A stretch of DNA of 64,000 nt from Paralichthys olivaceus (Eukaryota; Chordata; Actinopteri; Pleuronectiformes; Paralichthyidae), in NCBI RefSeq assembly GCF_024713975.1, contig NC_091095.1, positions 19,376,501 to 19,440,500 on the forward strand, in the 5' to 3' direction. A program made the position numbers and the translations under genes. The notes beneath the pieces were generated by a model. It worked only from the letters and a program-made list of their open reading frames with translations, did no database searches and was not told where the DNA came from. Shown in pieces: positions 51,701 to 63,911 of the stretch; the stretch's first letter is position 1, and every line of letters begins with the position of its first letter.

Positions 51701-52840
51701 CAGCCTGGACTCCCTGATGCATGTGGTTTTGAGAATCAATTCTTCTGCTTAAGACGTAGAAGAAAACTTCATTCCTTCACCCTGCAAGAGTTCCCTCACA
51801 TTTTTAAAACAACTTGTTTGAAAAGGATGTGAATATGGAATACCACAGACATCTATCAAACTAGAATGACACTTCCGCCCAACAATCCTACACTAGTTCT
51901 TATAACAGAAAAAAGGCAGCAGTCTATAACCTAAATTATGTATTTGTCATAAAATCTAGTCCTACAAAGTGTTACATGAAGATCTGTGCATTATCCCTTA
52001 TGTTGTTTTGTTAAATAACATTGTTGTTGCAATTTTTAAGAAAGCGAAAAAAAAAATTATCTGCATCTGCACCAAAAGTTAATGGATTGACTGGTGACTT
52101 CAGATTCACTTTGACTTTCAGCCCCTGGAAAAATCTGATATCGTTCCCATGGGGCTGGCGGTTATTTTCCCATCATACCTCTCTCTGGTAGTTGATGTCG
52201 GCTCCTTGCATGATAAGTTCTTTGACACACTCATAATGGCCACTGTACGACGCCACCATCAGCGCTGTCGTTCCGTACTGAAGACAGAGATGCCAATTAG
52301 AGATTTAATTTATGAGGACGACTCGATGAAAACTGCTTTAATGAGGTGACACAACTGTGATATCATGCAGATTTTTCATCTTAACAGAACGTTCACCCTC
52401 GATCATTGCCACTAAAAACAAACTATAGATGTAAAATTGTGATGCAGATACACTCACACACACTCACGCACCACACCTCTGTCTATGGTTAAAGCGTGCA
52501 GCTGAGCAGCCAGGACATGCAGCGTTCGTACACTGTCTCTGCAGTCTGCGTCCACACGGCCGCTGTTGAGCAGCAGCTGAAGCAGAGCCAGGTTCCCCTT
52601 CCTCGCTGCCCAAAACACAGCATTAGCCAGGGGTGTTTCCTTCTGGGGATAAATACACACAACAAAGACTGACCTCAAACCACCATTATGGTATTATACA
52701 CACCGACAAGAGAGTAGAGACGGAGAGTGGTTCTGAATGAAAGACAAGTCATCACAATACACACATGCTGGGTTACAGCTTGATGTTAATAATAGGCCAT
52801 AATAGGCCTAATGATATCCTATTGATACCACACACACACA

Positions 52841-52899
<59 letters not shown>

Positions 52900-53518
52900 G
52901 CACACACAGAGTTGTGTCTCCATCACTTCAGAGGACATTACATTGACTTACAGTGAATTCCTGGAGACTTACATTAACCATATGGTTACTACTTACCCTA
53001 AACCTGAACCTGAAAACAAGTCTTCACCTTCAAATGTGATGATTTACATTAGGCTGACATGCTTTTGTCCCCATATGGAAGACAAGTCCTCATGATGTCA
53101 CACACAAACACACACTGATTCATCGTTGTGAGGTCATTCATTGTCATAATAATGCATTTCCAAGCCCCTTACTCTTGCCTTAACCCTCATCCTCACACTA
53201 ACCCTTACCCTAGCCCCAGCTATTACCTTAGCACTTACCCTTATCTTAGCCCTAACTTTAGCCCTAACCCTTATCTCAGCACTAATCCTTACCTTAGCCC
53301 TAACCCTTATCTCAGCCCTAACCCTTACCCTAGCACTAACCCTTACCCAAGGGAAACCATGTAACAGAGTCTTAACTCTCACAACAACACAACAACCCTT
53401 TGAATTTGTGAGGACCAACCAAAATGTCCTCACAACAATGGCACTGAAGCAAAATTGGGCCTCGTAACTGTAGATAGACATGCACACTCAGACACACACA
53501 TGCACACGCACGCACGCT

Positions 53519-53552
<34 letters not shown>

Positions 53553-53776
53553 CAACAGCTCCAAGTGATCTACAGCAAAATAAACAGTGATGAGGATGAT
53601 GATGTTGATGAGGATGAGGATGATGATGCTGATGATGCTGATGAGGAGGATGCTGATGATGATGAGGGTGAATGAAGGGTGCAGTTAGAGAGGAAGCTGT
53701 GTTCTCTGTGTCAGGCCCTCGCGGCGCGTGCACAGCAGGATGGATGGACGCAGAGCAGCTTTACCTTGACAGACAT
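48799..53776 (-). CDS. ankrd29: Ankyrin repeat domain-containing protein 29
   Basis: Ten exons (53765-53776, 52532-52642, 52179-52277, 51183-51281, 50877-50975, 50435-50533, 50222-50320, 49627-49722, 48976-49074, 48799-48882) join to 897 nt, 298 aa; human ANKRD29 has 301. KETPLANAVFWAARKGNLAL, LLLNSGRVDADCRDS, GADINYQRE, DGATPLFLAAQEGH and LPADLTKSQRILKVLR follow human ANKRD29. Six internal exons are exactly 99 bp and one is 96 bp, all phase 0, so each exon encodes one ankyrin repeat of 33 (or 32) residues. The family's role is unknown beyond a protein-binding scaffold. The first exon codes only MSVK; it matches a short, diverged human start and is the least certain part. The exon 2 donor (AGT/GTACGA) is weak, and the frame stays open past it to 52478. 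Lama3 lies beyond the cathepsin gene, as ankrd29-lama3 neighbours do in human 18q11.2. Confidence 0.93.
49930..49980 (+). repeat. Fragment of the 535-835 repeat family
   Basis: GATCAGGGGGCGGATGCAGG followed by TCACTTTGTTTAACATT matches the central block of the family. It lies in an ankrd29 intron. Confidence 0.4.
52829..53500 (-). repeat. Composite teleost repeat: CA runs plus CCTAACCC-like degenerate array
   Basis: A CA run (52829-52911) is followed by CTTCAGAGGACATTACATTG, AAGACAAGTCCTCATG, a second CA stretch, a degenerate array of CCTAACCCTTA-type units (about 53165-53350), then AAAATGTCCTCAC. It mirrors 1802-2095 on the other strand. It is in ankrd29 intron 1, and the open frames over it are repeat-driven. 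Confidence 0.65.
53521..53551. repeat. (CA)n microsatellite
   Basis: About 15 CA units in ankrd29 intron 1. Confidence 0.9.
53588..53669. repeat. (GAT/GAG)n trinucleotide repeat
   Basis: Degenerate GATGAGGAT-type run, about 80 bp upstream (in the transcript, downstream) of the ankrd29 first coding exon, within intron 1. Confidence 0.85.
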
Positions 53777-55485
53777 GGCGCAGACCTCAGTCGTGACTCA
53801 TGTTTCTTCCTGCGCACTCACTCATTAGACGCTGAGCTGAGCCTGTTGTGTCGCACTGTGTTTGGGTGTTGGCGGCGCCGGTCCGGAGGCATAATAACAA
53901 CACTGACAGTCAGCTGAGCTCATCCTCTGCAGTCAGGGCTGCACTCAGCCCACCACCGGGAGGCGCTACTGAGCACAACCACGGTCAGCTGACAGCGTGG
54001 AGCCAGGGGGTGGGATACAGTAACCATGGTGACACAATTATTATTATTGTGCTTGAGTATTTCCATGTAATTAATTTATACATCTATTTTAGTACGATTT
54101 GTATGAAGATGTATTTATATTTATATGTAGTGATGGTATATTGTAATATCTATGAAATTATTATTATTATTATATTGCACATTTATCCTTACTTATTGGA
54201 TGACATTTTTTACATCTAAAATGTAAATTTGCATATATATGTATAGATAAAACAACTTCAGTTATGTTACATACTTGACTTGAGTGCCAGAAAGCCATGA
54301 GAATGACCATATTACCTTTTAATATCTTTTTTCTCTACTAATGGGTCTGCTTTGTAAATTAATGCCTTTTAAATAGTTTGGACCCAAATGTTTTCTGTCT
54401 GTATCTACACCAATAAAAAAACTAACTAACTACATCGCTAAATCTCAACATGCATTATCACAAGGCATCTTACATTGTAAGGTGGAGATCTTACAATATT
54501 ATAGAGAAACCCAACAGTTCCAACAATGACTTTGGTGACTGTGGAGAGAAAGAACTTTTGAAGAAACCTCCAATAGAACAAGACTCAGTGTGTACGGCCA
54601 TCTGCATTAAAAAATGCTAGAATAATTTTAATGAGCTTTGTTAAAGACAACATTATTTCTTTATCTTGTGACCCTGCAGTGTCTAAATGGAGCCCCTCGT
54701 TCAAGTATAGACTGATTTCCCCCTTTTAAAGTCTGAAATGGTTTGAGCAAATTCACTGTTAAAGGTCAAATGAAGCCAAATTATTAATCATTTGACAACG
54801 TTCAAAGAAAAGTTCAAATAAAATACAAGATTACTCAGTAAAGCACAAACATTTACCAAGGCCCAACAGTTCCTTTATAAAACCTTTTTAAAATCACTAG
54901 ATCCAGATTTTCAGTGAAAATCCTCGAAAATGCTGGAAAATGTCCTCCTTGTTCATCTTGCAATGTTAAAGATGGAAGATAAATCACCTTTCTATCATTT
55001 TATCTTGTGACCTCTTGTTTGACTCCACATAGGGGAACTGATAGATTATAGACTTAACATATAAAACTAGTTCCAGCTATATTCAATTTGTTGAAAATCT
55101 TTCTGCACTTTCACCAAAATAGAATATTAGATGCAGAACTTTTAATTGTAATAGAATATTTTTACATTAATAAAGGGTCTGTGTGTTTCCTCCAGCTCTG
55201 GTTTTGGAAAGTAATATGTCAGGTGTTGTGTTCAATTATAACCCGGTATTTGAAGGATTTACAAGATTGCACCTTTGACCATCTCTAAATAATAATGAGG
55301 TATTACAGAGGAGGAGCAGGGAAAGCATCTTATTTTTGTTGACTAATATCCTTCTCAGGTGCAGTCACAGGGGTTGATTTAGGGATTCCGTAAAAGTATA
55401 GTGAAAGCATGTACTTATTGTAAAGCTTTATAAGGTCCGACGACCAGTCTGTGGATGCATCACTGTCCAGAGTTGCTCTGAGACC
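53777..55485. other. Intergenic region between ankrd29 and the cathepsin gene
   Basis: The first 250 bp are GC-rich and should contain the ankrd29 promoter (minus strand). From 54030 the sequence is AT-rich, with no exon I can support. Confidence 0.5.
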
Positions 55486-58400
55486 ATGGGAACAAAACAG
55501 ACTCACATCAGCGCAGGTAAGATGCTCAGCATTTTTGAAAATCTTATATGGAAAACAAGGCAAACCAACATCTGAAACCTGAAAGTGCATTTCTCAATTC
55601 AGGCAAGTTGAACAGTTTGATTAAATGTCACAGGGTTTGACATAAAGTTGTTTTTTTAGGTTAGTTTCACTGTAGCTTAAACAAAAGCTGTGTTTCAACC
55701 ACTGGAACTTTGCCAGGAACTATAGGAGCTTTGCAAGAACTCTGTGTCTTTCTGCTGCAGGGACCAGGGTCAAAAATCTTTTTACCCACCCAAAAAGTCC
55801 CTGCTTGGGTGGTAATACTCAAGAATACATGCACATACAACATGCAGGATATCATTTTTCAATTCAACCTTTACAAATGAAGTTTTCTGTTAACATCAGC
55901 CCCAATTAAGAAACAAGTATAAAACAGATTAAACTAATTAGAGCAAACATACTGAGTTTGCAGTCTCATTGTTAACCAGGAGGAGCTGGAAAAGCTTCAT
56001 CATGTTTTCAGAGGATATTGAGCGACAATGTTTTAGATCAGAAAACCTGAATAGATTAACTGACATCAGTCTAATGTTTGAATAATCAACTTGTGAAATC
56101 AACAGACCATGGTCACTATAATCAATGTTAATGCTACAACTACCCACAAATAAACTGAGATACCCAAGTCTCCCAAGATTACAATGAAAACAACATTTTC
56201 CGAACAATTAAATCCAAATCTCTTGTCCTCTCAGCTCATCAGTCTGGCTTCCTGCTGAGGGCAGCCCTGCTCTCCGTCCTGTTGTGCAGCCCGAGGCGTG
56301 TGGCCTCCGACTCAGATGAGGTGATCCTGACTGACTGGGAGATTTGGAAGAGCAGCCATGGCGTAACCTACGATGATCTGGTGAGACTAACCCCTCATCT
56401 TAAAACACAGGGACAGACGTGACTTCACATGTATTGTGAGTCATAGAAGTTTTTTCTTGATGTGTTTTTTGTGTTTTCATGCAGGACGACATGCAGAGGA
56501 GGGCGATCTGGGAGGAGAACAAGCAGATGATCGATGACAATAATCAGGGTTTTTTTATGGGGATCAGGCCGTTCACTATGGCTATGAATAAATATGGAGA
56601 CCTGGTATGAACTGGTATTTCACACACTATGTTACAATCATCTCTGCTCACACTAACAAATCAAAGTCACAGAGTAAAGGTTAACCGAAATTAAATTGCA
56701 GACTAAATTTGGGTGTATGCAAAAGTAATAAAATTCACATAGTAACACATCCAAAGCAAATTATTATATCATATATTTAATCCAGACCTATGGACAAGGC
56801 CAGGTTTTCCATTTACCCCAGTTTCAAGCCTGTATGCTAAAGATGTATCTAACTTGCTGAAGTCTGTAGGAGTGGTTTCAGTCTATTCATCAAATTCTTG
56901 GAGACAAAGTGCATTTCCCCACTATTGAGGTTGGCTGTGGAGGTAGAGTGGGTTGTCCACTAACCAGAGGATTAAAGGTTTGATCCCAGTCTCCCCTGTC
57001 TGCATGCTGAAGCTTCCTTGTACAAGACACTGAGTGTATGAGAGATACACTGTGGCAAAACTGTACTGTCAAGCACTTTGAGTGGTCATCAAAACTAGAA
57101 AAGCATTAAATAAATAGAGAACAATAACATGTTGCATTTACATTATACATATGTTGTATTGATTATCTGATATCTGAACATGAATAATTGGAAACGTAAT
57201 CATATTTATGTTCTCTGTACATAGACACAACAAGAATTCCAGGTGTTGCAAGGTGCCTCGATAAACGCCCAGTTTGTGCACAGAGGGAAGACGGTCTCTG
57301 CTCGACGGCTGCGCAGCAATGCTCGGAAGTTAGATGCTTGGTTTGTCGACTACAGGACCATGGGTTATGTCACTGAGGTGAAAGATCAGGTGAGACACTC
57401 GTACATTCACATACGGTAAGAGTTTCTTTTTAACCAGACTGAATCAGGAAGTGATTTTAAATTCTCTTCTCAGGGTTACTGTGGCTCCTGCTGGGCCTTC
57501 AGCACCACAGGAGCTATCGAGGGACAAATCTACAAGAAGACCGGTCAGCTTATCTCCTTGAGTGAGCAAAACTTGGTGGACTGCTCCAAACCTTACGGCA
57601 CCTTTGGCTGCAACGGTGCCTGGATGGCCAACGCCTATGACTATGTGGTGAACAACGGGCTGCAGTCGACAAGCACCTACCCATACATCTCAGTGGTGAG
57701 GCTGCAGCCTGCTCTACATCAGAACAGCGAAAAAGTAAATCTGTCTGTTTCAAGCACATTGTTAACATTTCAATATGATTTTCTCTCCCAGGATACTCAG
57801 CCCTGTTATTACGAGAGCAGACTAGCGGTCGCTCATATCAAAGACTACAGGTTCATACCCAAAGGAGACGAGCAGGCCCTGGCTGACGCTGTGGCAACCA
57901 TTGGTCCAATCACAGTGGCCATTGATGCGGATCATGCAAGCTTCCTGTTCTACAGCTCAGGTTAATTCTGTTATATAAAATCAGAATGTCAGAGATGAGA
58001 GTTGATTAAATACATACATCGTAAAAAAATATGTGCATGTTGTTCAGAGCAACAAAACCAGCCAGCTCTGCAATCTCTCTGCTAGCATCTTCCCTCTAGT
58101 CGTTTGGGTTAGCAGCTTCACTGATGTGCTGGTTGGATATTTTCCAATGAGTTGGTAAAAGGGGAGTGGAATTTGAAATCCATCAGATGAACAGAAACCT
58201 ACCTCCAAGTGAAAGTGTCTTTGTAAATGCTGAATATGTTAAACAACATATTCTGAGTTCCCCATATTGATCAAATTGATGTGAATGTTGTCTCTGCAGT
58301 TTATCTTTACTGCCACCCACTGGTCAGAACATCAGATAACATGTGTTCAAATTTAACTCCTAGGAATATACGATGAGCCGAGCTGTAACCCCAATAATCT

Positions 58401-58689
58401 GAGTCACGCTGTTCTGCTGGTTGGTTACGCCTCTGAAGGAGGACAAGACTACTGGATCATCAAAAACAGGTCAGAACAACTCTGTGCATTTACAGTCGAG
58501 TAACACAGGATCATTTGAAATATAAACAATTTCTAGGATATTAAATGTACAAATGTTTTCTGTTGCTGTTTTTGGTAATATGTTTACAGTTGGGGCAGCA
58601 GTTGGGGTGAAGGCGGCTACATGCGAATGGTCCGGGACGGCAGTAACACATGTGGCATTGCAAGTTATGCTTTGTACCCTACTTTATGA
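55486..58689 (+). CDS. Cathepsin L-like papain-family cysteine protease
   Basis: Secure exons are 56235-56380, 56485-56604, 57225-57389, 57474-57695, 57792-57960, 58364-58469 and 58590-58689. The exon at 56235 has no in-frame ATG. A small upstream exon 55486-55516 (ATG, strong GCAG/GTAAG donor, matching phase) would give 352 aa in total, but this first exon is inferred. In that numbering: hydrophobic [13 protein letters not shown] (signal), a prodomain with an ERFNIN-like pattern ([16 protein letters not shown]) and MNKYGDL, the active-site [10 protein letters not shown] (C160), [21 protein letters not shown] (H299) and IIKNSWG (N319). All three catalytic residues are present and it ends SYALYPTL, so it should be a working secreted or lysosomal protease made as a zymogen. 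It resembles cathepsins L, K and S. I cannot name the ortholog; it looks like a fish branch of the cathepsin L group. Confidence 0.85.
56925..57115 (+). mobile_element. tRNA-derived SINE in an intron of the cathepsin gene
   Basis: GTTGTCCACTAACCAGAGGA, a B-box-like GGTTTGATCCC (56978-56988), CTGTCTGCATGCTGAAGC, AAGACACTGAGTG and a tail AAGCACTTTGAGTGGTCATC follow a widespread fish SINE from head to tail. The copy is moderately diverged. Confidence 0.7.
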
Positions 58690-61111
58690 TTCATTGCTCA
58701 TACAGCTAATATCATCTGTAAAGTCATCCATACTTTCTAAACTCTCTGCTGAACCTTGCTTTGTGGGAAAACCCAAATCAACCTTGTACAGTGAACACAT
58801 CGTTTCTGTCAGGGACGAACACAAGATTCAATGTCTTTGAAATGTTTTTTAATACGTCAAACTCACAAAATATGGAAAAATGAATTCAAATATCCAAACA
58901 AAACTATGGCCATCTTTGGACAAAACAAACTGTGGACACAAGTAATGACACATTCCTCCACTTACAAGAGCTAATTTTGGCTAATGTTAGATAACCTATA
59001 TTAGAGTATCAGACTTGAGTGAGCTTGCACACTTTGCGACCTCTCTACATGTGCTACTTTTGCAGATGTTTTAACAATTTTGCTCAGTAAAAAACAGAGT
59101 AGCATCTAGCATCACCCCACAAAGGTCCAGTCACTTTAGAATTAAAAAACATTTCTGCAAATGTGGGAAATCAATCCATTCCTGTGCGATACTGAACAAT
59201 TTTATAAATCATATTAAATATACATATTAAAGTTGCACTTTTTTTTTTAGTGAGTGTAACTTTAATAGAATTTGACCCAAAAGTTTGTACCTTCATGTAT
59301 AAATGTATAATGAGGCATCTTGCACAGTGCTGAACTCTGAGGGTTGTGGAAGGAGAGGAGAGCTGGGGAGTCCAAGATGGAGAAATCCATCATAGCTGCG
59401 ATGCTATGCTTATTTGATCTCCTCCATTTGATCAACAGAGACAAAGTTAAACAGGAGTCAATGTTACAAACTGAATAAACATATTTTAGGTTTGATTAGA
59501 TTTTTTTGGGAAAATATAATTTAAAATATTAATTTATTCAAGTACGAGAAAAGCACAGCAAACAAGTGAACTTTAACAACAAATAAATAAATAACTCATG
59601 TACAAAAAGGAGTAGAAAGAAGTGGATACTTATTGGTAACTATACTCCCTTTTCTTGCCAGAAACCAAGCTCTTAGATTGTAAAACTCTTTGCTTTGTAA
59701 AATAAAGATCAATCCTGACAAAATGTAACACAAGAGCATAAAGCACAAAGTGAGAAAATAGAAAGAAGCTCATAAGGCCTCATTCCTATCATGGACTTAA
59801 TGACAGTTAGTGCTTAACTCAGCAGCTCTCAAGTTCACCAAGCAACCTGATTCTGTGACCACGTGTGGATTTATTCCACTTTCTGTTGTGTCCAGGTTTT
59901 AACTGCTATATAGTCTTGCTTAAACAACTGATTTAAGACTGTACAAAATAAAATGAATGTGGGTGTCCTGTTTGTGAAATATCTTCAGACTGCAAAACTT
60001 TTTTTTATTTACAGTAACTTTGTATTTGTAGAGATTATATATAGCGAGGGCAAGGGATGGAGGATATAGAGGGTGATTAAAAAAAAAAAAATTTCAAATG
60101 TAGGCCTCAACTTGAATCTGTTGGAGATTAAAAAATGTGTCTTTATTTTCATTTCAATGCAACTATATGTATTTTTCAACCATTATGAACTATATTTTCT
60201 ATATTTACTGGATGAACTGGAATGTTGTAACTCATGGACTGACTGATAATAAAGTGATAACTGTTGAGGAATTTTTGTATATCTTCACACATTACTGTGT
60301 ATGCCACTATATACCGTATTATGTATATATAGTATACATTACATTATATCTGTACACCATTAAGAGAAGAGTGCCTGTATAATTCCACAGATACTCCCTT
60401 CTCTCTCTAAGCAGTGCACAAGGTCAGGTTATAGATAAAGTACCAACCAACAGAACATTGTAGTGTCTCCGCTTAGAGACTTTCATATCTAACTCAGATG
60501 CCCAAGACACAGAGAGGCACCAACTTCAACTCTTACCAGTGTCAACTAATTTGCATTTTACACCAGTATCCAATAAGATGCCTACATGTTGCATAGAGTG
60601 ACAGCAATTCTAGCCATTCATTGATGTGCTGTTAGAATGGATGACACACGTAGAGGAAGATATATGGGGATGCTGTGGGAGACATCTTCAGACTTGGGGG
60701 TGACAATTGCTCATGTTACTCTGTTAGTGTTTGTATATTGTTGCACCTTCTGGTCTCCTCGATGCCTCAAGTCTACATTGAAATCATCTGCATAAGACAT
60801 CAGCTGCTGCCTTAGTTCTCCTTTCACCAGCTTCCATAAAACTTCCGTAACAATAACCACTTTCATCTGTCGCCTGTCTGCACTTTGTTCTTCAACCAGT
60901 TCACTGCTGCTTAATGTCTGCAAGTGCAACCACACCTCATTGAACTTTGAACCTGCCTGCGTGAATACAGTCATCCGCACTCTGTTTCTCACAGTCCAAC
61001 TTCTCCTCATGCATCTCACACGAAAGCTCTAAGGTTCAGCTGCTGCAGAGTTTACAAGAAGAGGAGGAGGAGTTGTGTTCGACTCAGTTGGATAACTGGA
61101 AAGACACAACA
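58690..61111. other. Intergenic region between the cathepsin gene and lama3
   Basis: AT-rich spacer without a supported gene. The last few hundred bases must include the lama3 promoter. A minus-strand open frame at 60711-61019 is discussed separately as a possible LINE scrap. Confidence 0.5.
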
Positions 61112-63911
61112 ATGCATCGGAACATTTCTGCACGTTGTGGTGCAGTGTGCTTGGTTTTGCTTTGCTTTGCTCCGGTTCATCCGTCAGCTCAAAAACATGC
61201 AAAGTGTTGGCATGACAGATGCACTCCCGTCTTTCAGTGGACACAGGGCACAAAAAAGTTATGCGACCAAACAGCAGGAGCTATTACCCAGGTAAAACAA
61301 GTCTTTGTTGGATTGTCTCTCTCTAGAATTGTTTTTACAGCATCCTAAGCTCAACCTTACATGTCCAAACCAATCAGGGTACAAAGTGGCCATGAATATG
61401 TCTATTTCCAAAAAACATGTTTTTCAATGAATATAATGTATCTCCACATGTGTTTCTCTCCGTCTCCATGCCTCACCCTGTTTTCTTTGTGATAACAGCA
61501 GACACGGTGAGTGCGGGTGGGGTGTCTTGTGTTAACTGTCTCTACACAGTTGACTGTTCAGCTCTCTGTGTCCGTACAGAAGTGCGGCCCTGGCTTCTAC
61601 AGAGAATGGACGGGGCCCAACAGGGGTCATTGTGTGGCATGCAGCTGCAACGGACTTTCCAAAGAGTGTGAGGAGCGAACAGGGAAGTGTGTGGTAGGTG
61701 TACACACACACACACACACACACACTGTAACATATGTTTTTTTTAAATTACAGCACACATAAAGGTTGTGGCATTTGTAGGCACATTGTCGACAAATGTT
61801 GCTCATATTGTGTTTCATCTAACGAACCTCCAGAACTGTCAGTCCAACACCGCTGGGGCCCGCTGTGAAAGGTGTAAAGAGGGTTACTATGGAAACCCAT
61901 CCAACAGGACCTGCCGTGTCTGTCCATGTCCCTTTACATGGAACAAGTCAGTCTCTTTTTTATTACCTTCGTCAACCAACCTCAGCTGGTTTTTACTGGA
62001 TCAATATGGAGATCTTATTTATTCTGTCTCAGCTTTGCGTTGGCCTGTCTGGACATCGGCTCAGGTGTGGTTGACTGCTTGTGTAAACGTGGTTACAGTG
62101 GATCCACATGTGAGAGGTTAGTTTGCTGGTTAACCGAACACATACTTTATATTTCACATGCATTATAATTAAACATCAGGATCCTTGGTGCACCACAACC
62201 TGCATCCTAACCCCTATTGTCCTCTGCAATACATAATGTGGATATGCAGGTCTGCCTCTTAAAGTAGAGAAATCCTAAGCAGCATTTTCCTTCTTGTTTT
62301 TCCTCTCTTTAAGATGTGCACATGGTTACTACGGCAATCCATTGGTGCCTGGAAGCAGCTGCAAGCCATGCAACAGAGGGGATGGCATCAACATTTGTAA
62401 TCATCTTACTGCAGGTTAAAATACATTTTCATATACAAATACAAACATAGTTATTATGTTTTAAAGGGTTAAAGTGATTTGATGTTATATTAAGGTCTGG
62501 GAACTCATGAGACAGAATAAAGATGAAATTATCAAAATTTAAGTTACCAGCTGAGATATCCTGAGTATGGATTCAGCTCAAAAACAGTGGTTTCTGTCCG
62601 ATAAGAGTCACAGAAGACATTATACAACTGGTTAAGGATATTTCAAAATCATGTAATTTGATACAACACACAACAACTGGTTCCAGCAGCTATGATCACT
62701 GCCACAGCTGTGGTTGTAAAGAAAATCATCAACTCAGAAAAAAAAACTAAACTAAAAATCGTTTATTTACTGACAGACTGTGACAGTTGCACTTTGTCTT
62801 TATGGGCTGACTTGGAAAAAATGGACAATGGTCTGATTTGGCTGGAGCAGCAGCTGAGGAACAACAGTCTTGTCTTTGGTTCAAACTCACTGCTGAACAA
62901 CGTGGAGACTAACATCTCTAAAACCAAGGTACTCGTACATGGAGCCATTATGAATCTTTATGCTTAATAAGCTAACATTTAAAACATCTATTTAGTCACA
63001 TAATCCATGTTCAGAGTATTTCTGCCCTGTTTTCCAGATTCAGTTTGCGAGCTACGACACTGCTGTGAGACACCTGGAACCAGAGGTTGAACAGCTGGAG
63101 GCAGATGTGAATGTTGACGGTGACGACTTGAGTGAACTGATTGACAAGGTTCACGAAGTAAATTTTTCTTCAGTTAATCAGAGTAAAATTCAGGAGTTAA
63201 ACGATGAATAGTTTTGTGAATTGAAATTACTGTTTCAATAATGCCGGAGGTATCTCTACAAATTGATCATGTCATTATCAAAGAGATCTCACAAAGCGAC
63301 AGCAATAAAACTTAGAGTTTATAAAACTATTTTTGGTGCAGAGTTAAAATGATCTGGAAACATTATAATCTATCATCAACTTTCAGACTCTTCGATTTGA
63401 ATCAGATCTGGAAAAGGTTTTGCAGAATGTGAATCAAACCAAGTTGAAGGCCGATGATCTTCTTTCTGAAGCTGAATCTCTCTTCACAGTCATACGAGGT
63501 ACAGCACTCAAATATGAAGGTTACATTGTTGTGGCACTCCACCACTGCTCTGATGATGGTGTCACATCTCATATCAACAGAAATCATATATATTGATAAC
63601 ACTGAGTAATTGTAATGGATTTAAATTCAGTCTGATCTTCCCTAGCACTTGTGTCCGGGAATTTGTGGGAAACTGAATTATTGGTTATGTCAAAGTGATC
63701 CTCTACACTGTGATGTATCATCAACACTGTTATCTCTGTTATTGTGGTTTGTCAGATTTGATAAAGCAGCTGTCTGTGGTAAAGCCCAGGGGATCAATCA
63801 CTCTCTCCCTGAACGACAAAGTCAGGATGGCGGAGGAGGCTCAGCGCATCGTGCAGGAAATGAGACAGAGAGGCTGCAGTGCGCAGAGGGAGCAGGAGGA
63901 GGCACACAAAC
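61112..63911 (+). CDS. lama3: Laminin subunit alpha-3, short (A-type) N-terminus, partial
   Basis: Nine exons are in the window: 61112-61291, 61580-61693, 61834-61946, 62033-62116, 62314-62414, 62777-62928, 63038-63148, 63387-63498, 63756-63911. They join in phase to 1123 nt and the gene continues past the right edge. The start has a signal peptide (GAVCLVLLCFAPVHPSA). EGF-like laminin repeats follow (KCGPGFYREWTG, NCQSNTAGARCERCKEGYYG, CACP-type CPCPF, GYSGSTCERC, GYYGNP), then DCDSCTLSLWADLEKM and the coiled-coil domain II. DCDSC directly before the coil matches human LAMA3 (CDDCDSC) and separates it from LAMA4. The laminin alpha-3 chain pairs with beta-3 and gamma-2 in laminin-332, which anchors epithelia to basement membrane; human loss causes junctional epidermolysis bullosa. 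The EGF-like exon contains R185-G186-D187 (62375-62383). It lies near ankrd29, as in human. Confidence 0.92.
61700..61725. repeat. (CA)n microsatellite
   Basis: About 13 CA units right after the donor of lama3 exon 2. Confidence 0.9.

Noticed and set aside
53165-53350. Interstitial telomere array
   Set aside because: Units are degenerate, of varying length, and embedded in a composite interspersed repeat also present at 1802-2095.
53128-53487. Tandem peptide repeats (SPNPYL on plus, RVRAKV on minus)
   Set aside because: They come from the degenerate CCTAACCC-type array and are not a repeat protein.
56183-56234. Nearer ATG for the cathepsin gene
   Set aside because: Reading through from this ATG meets a stop in the next exon because it is in a different frame from the prodomain.
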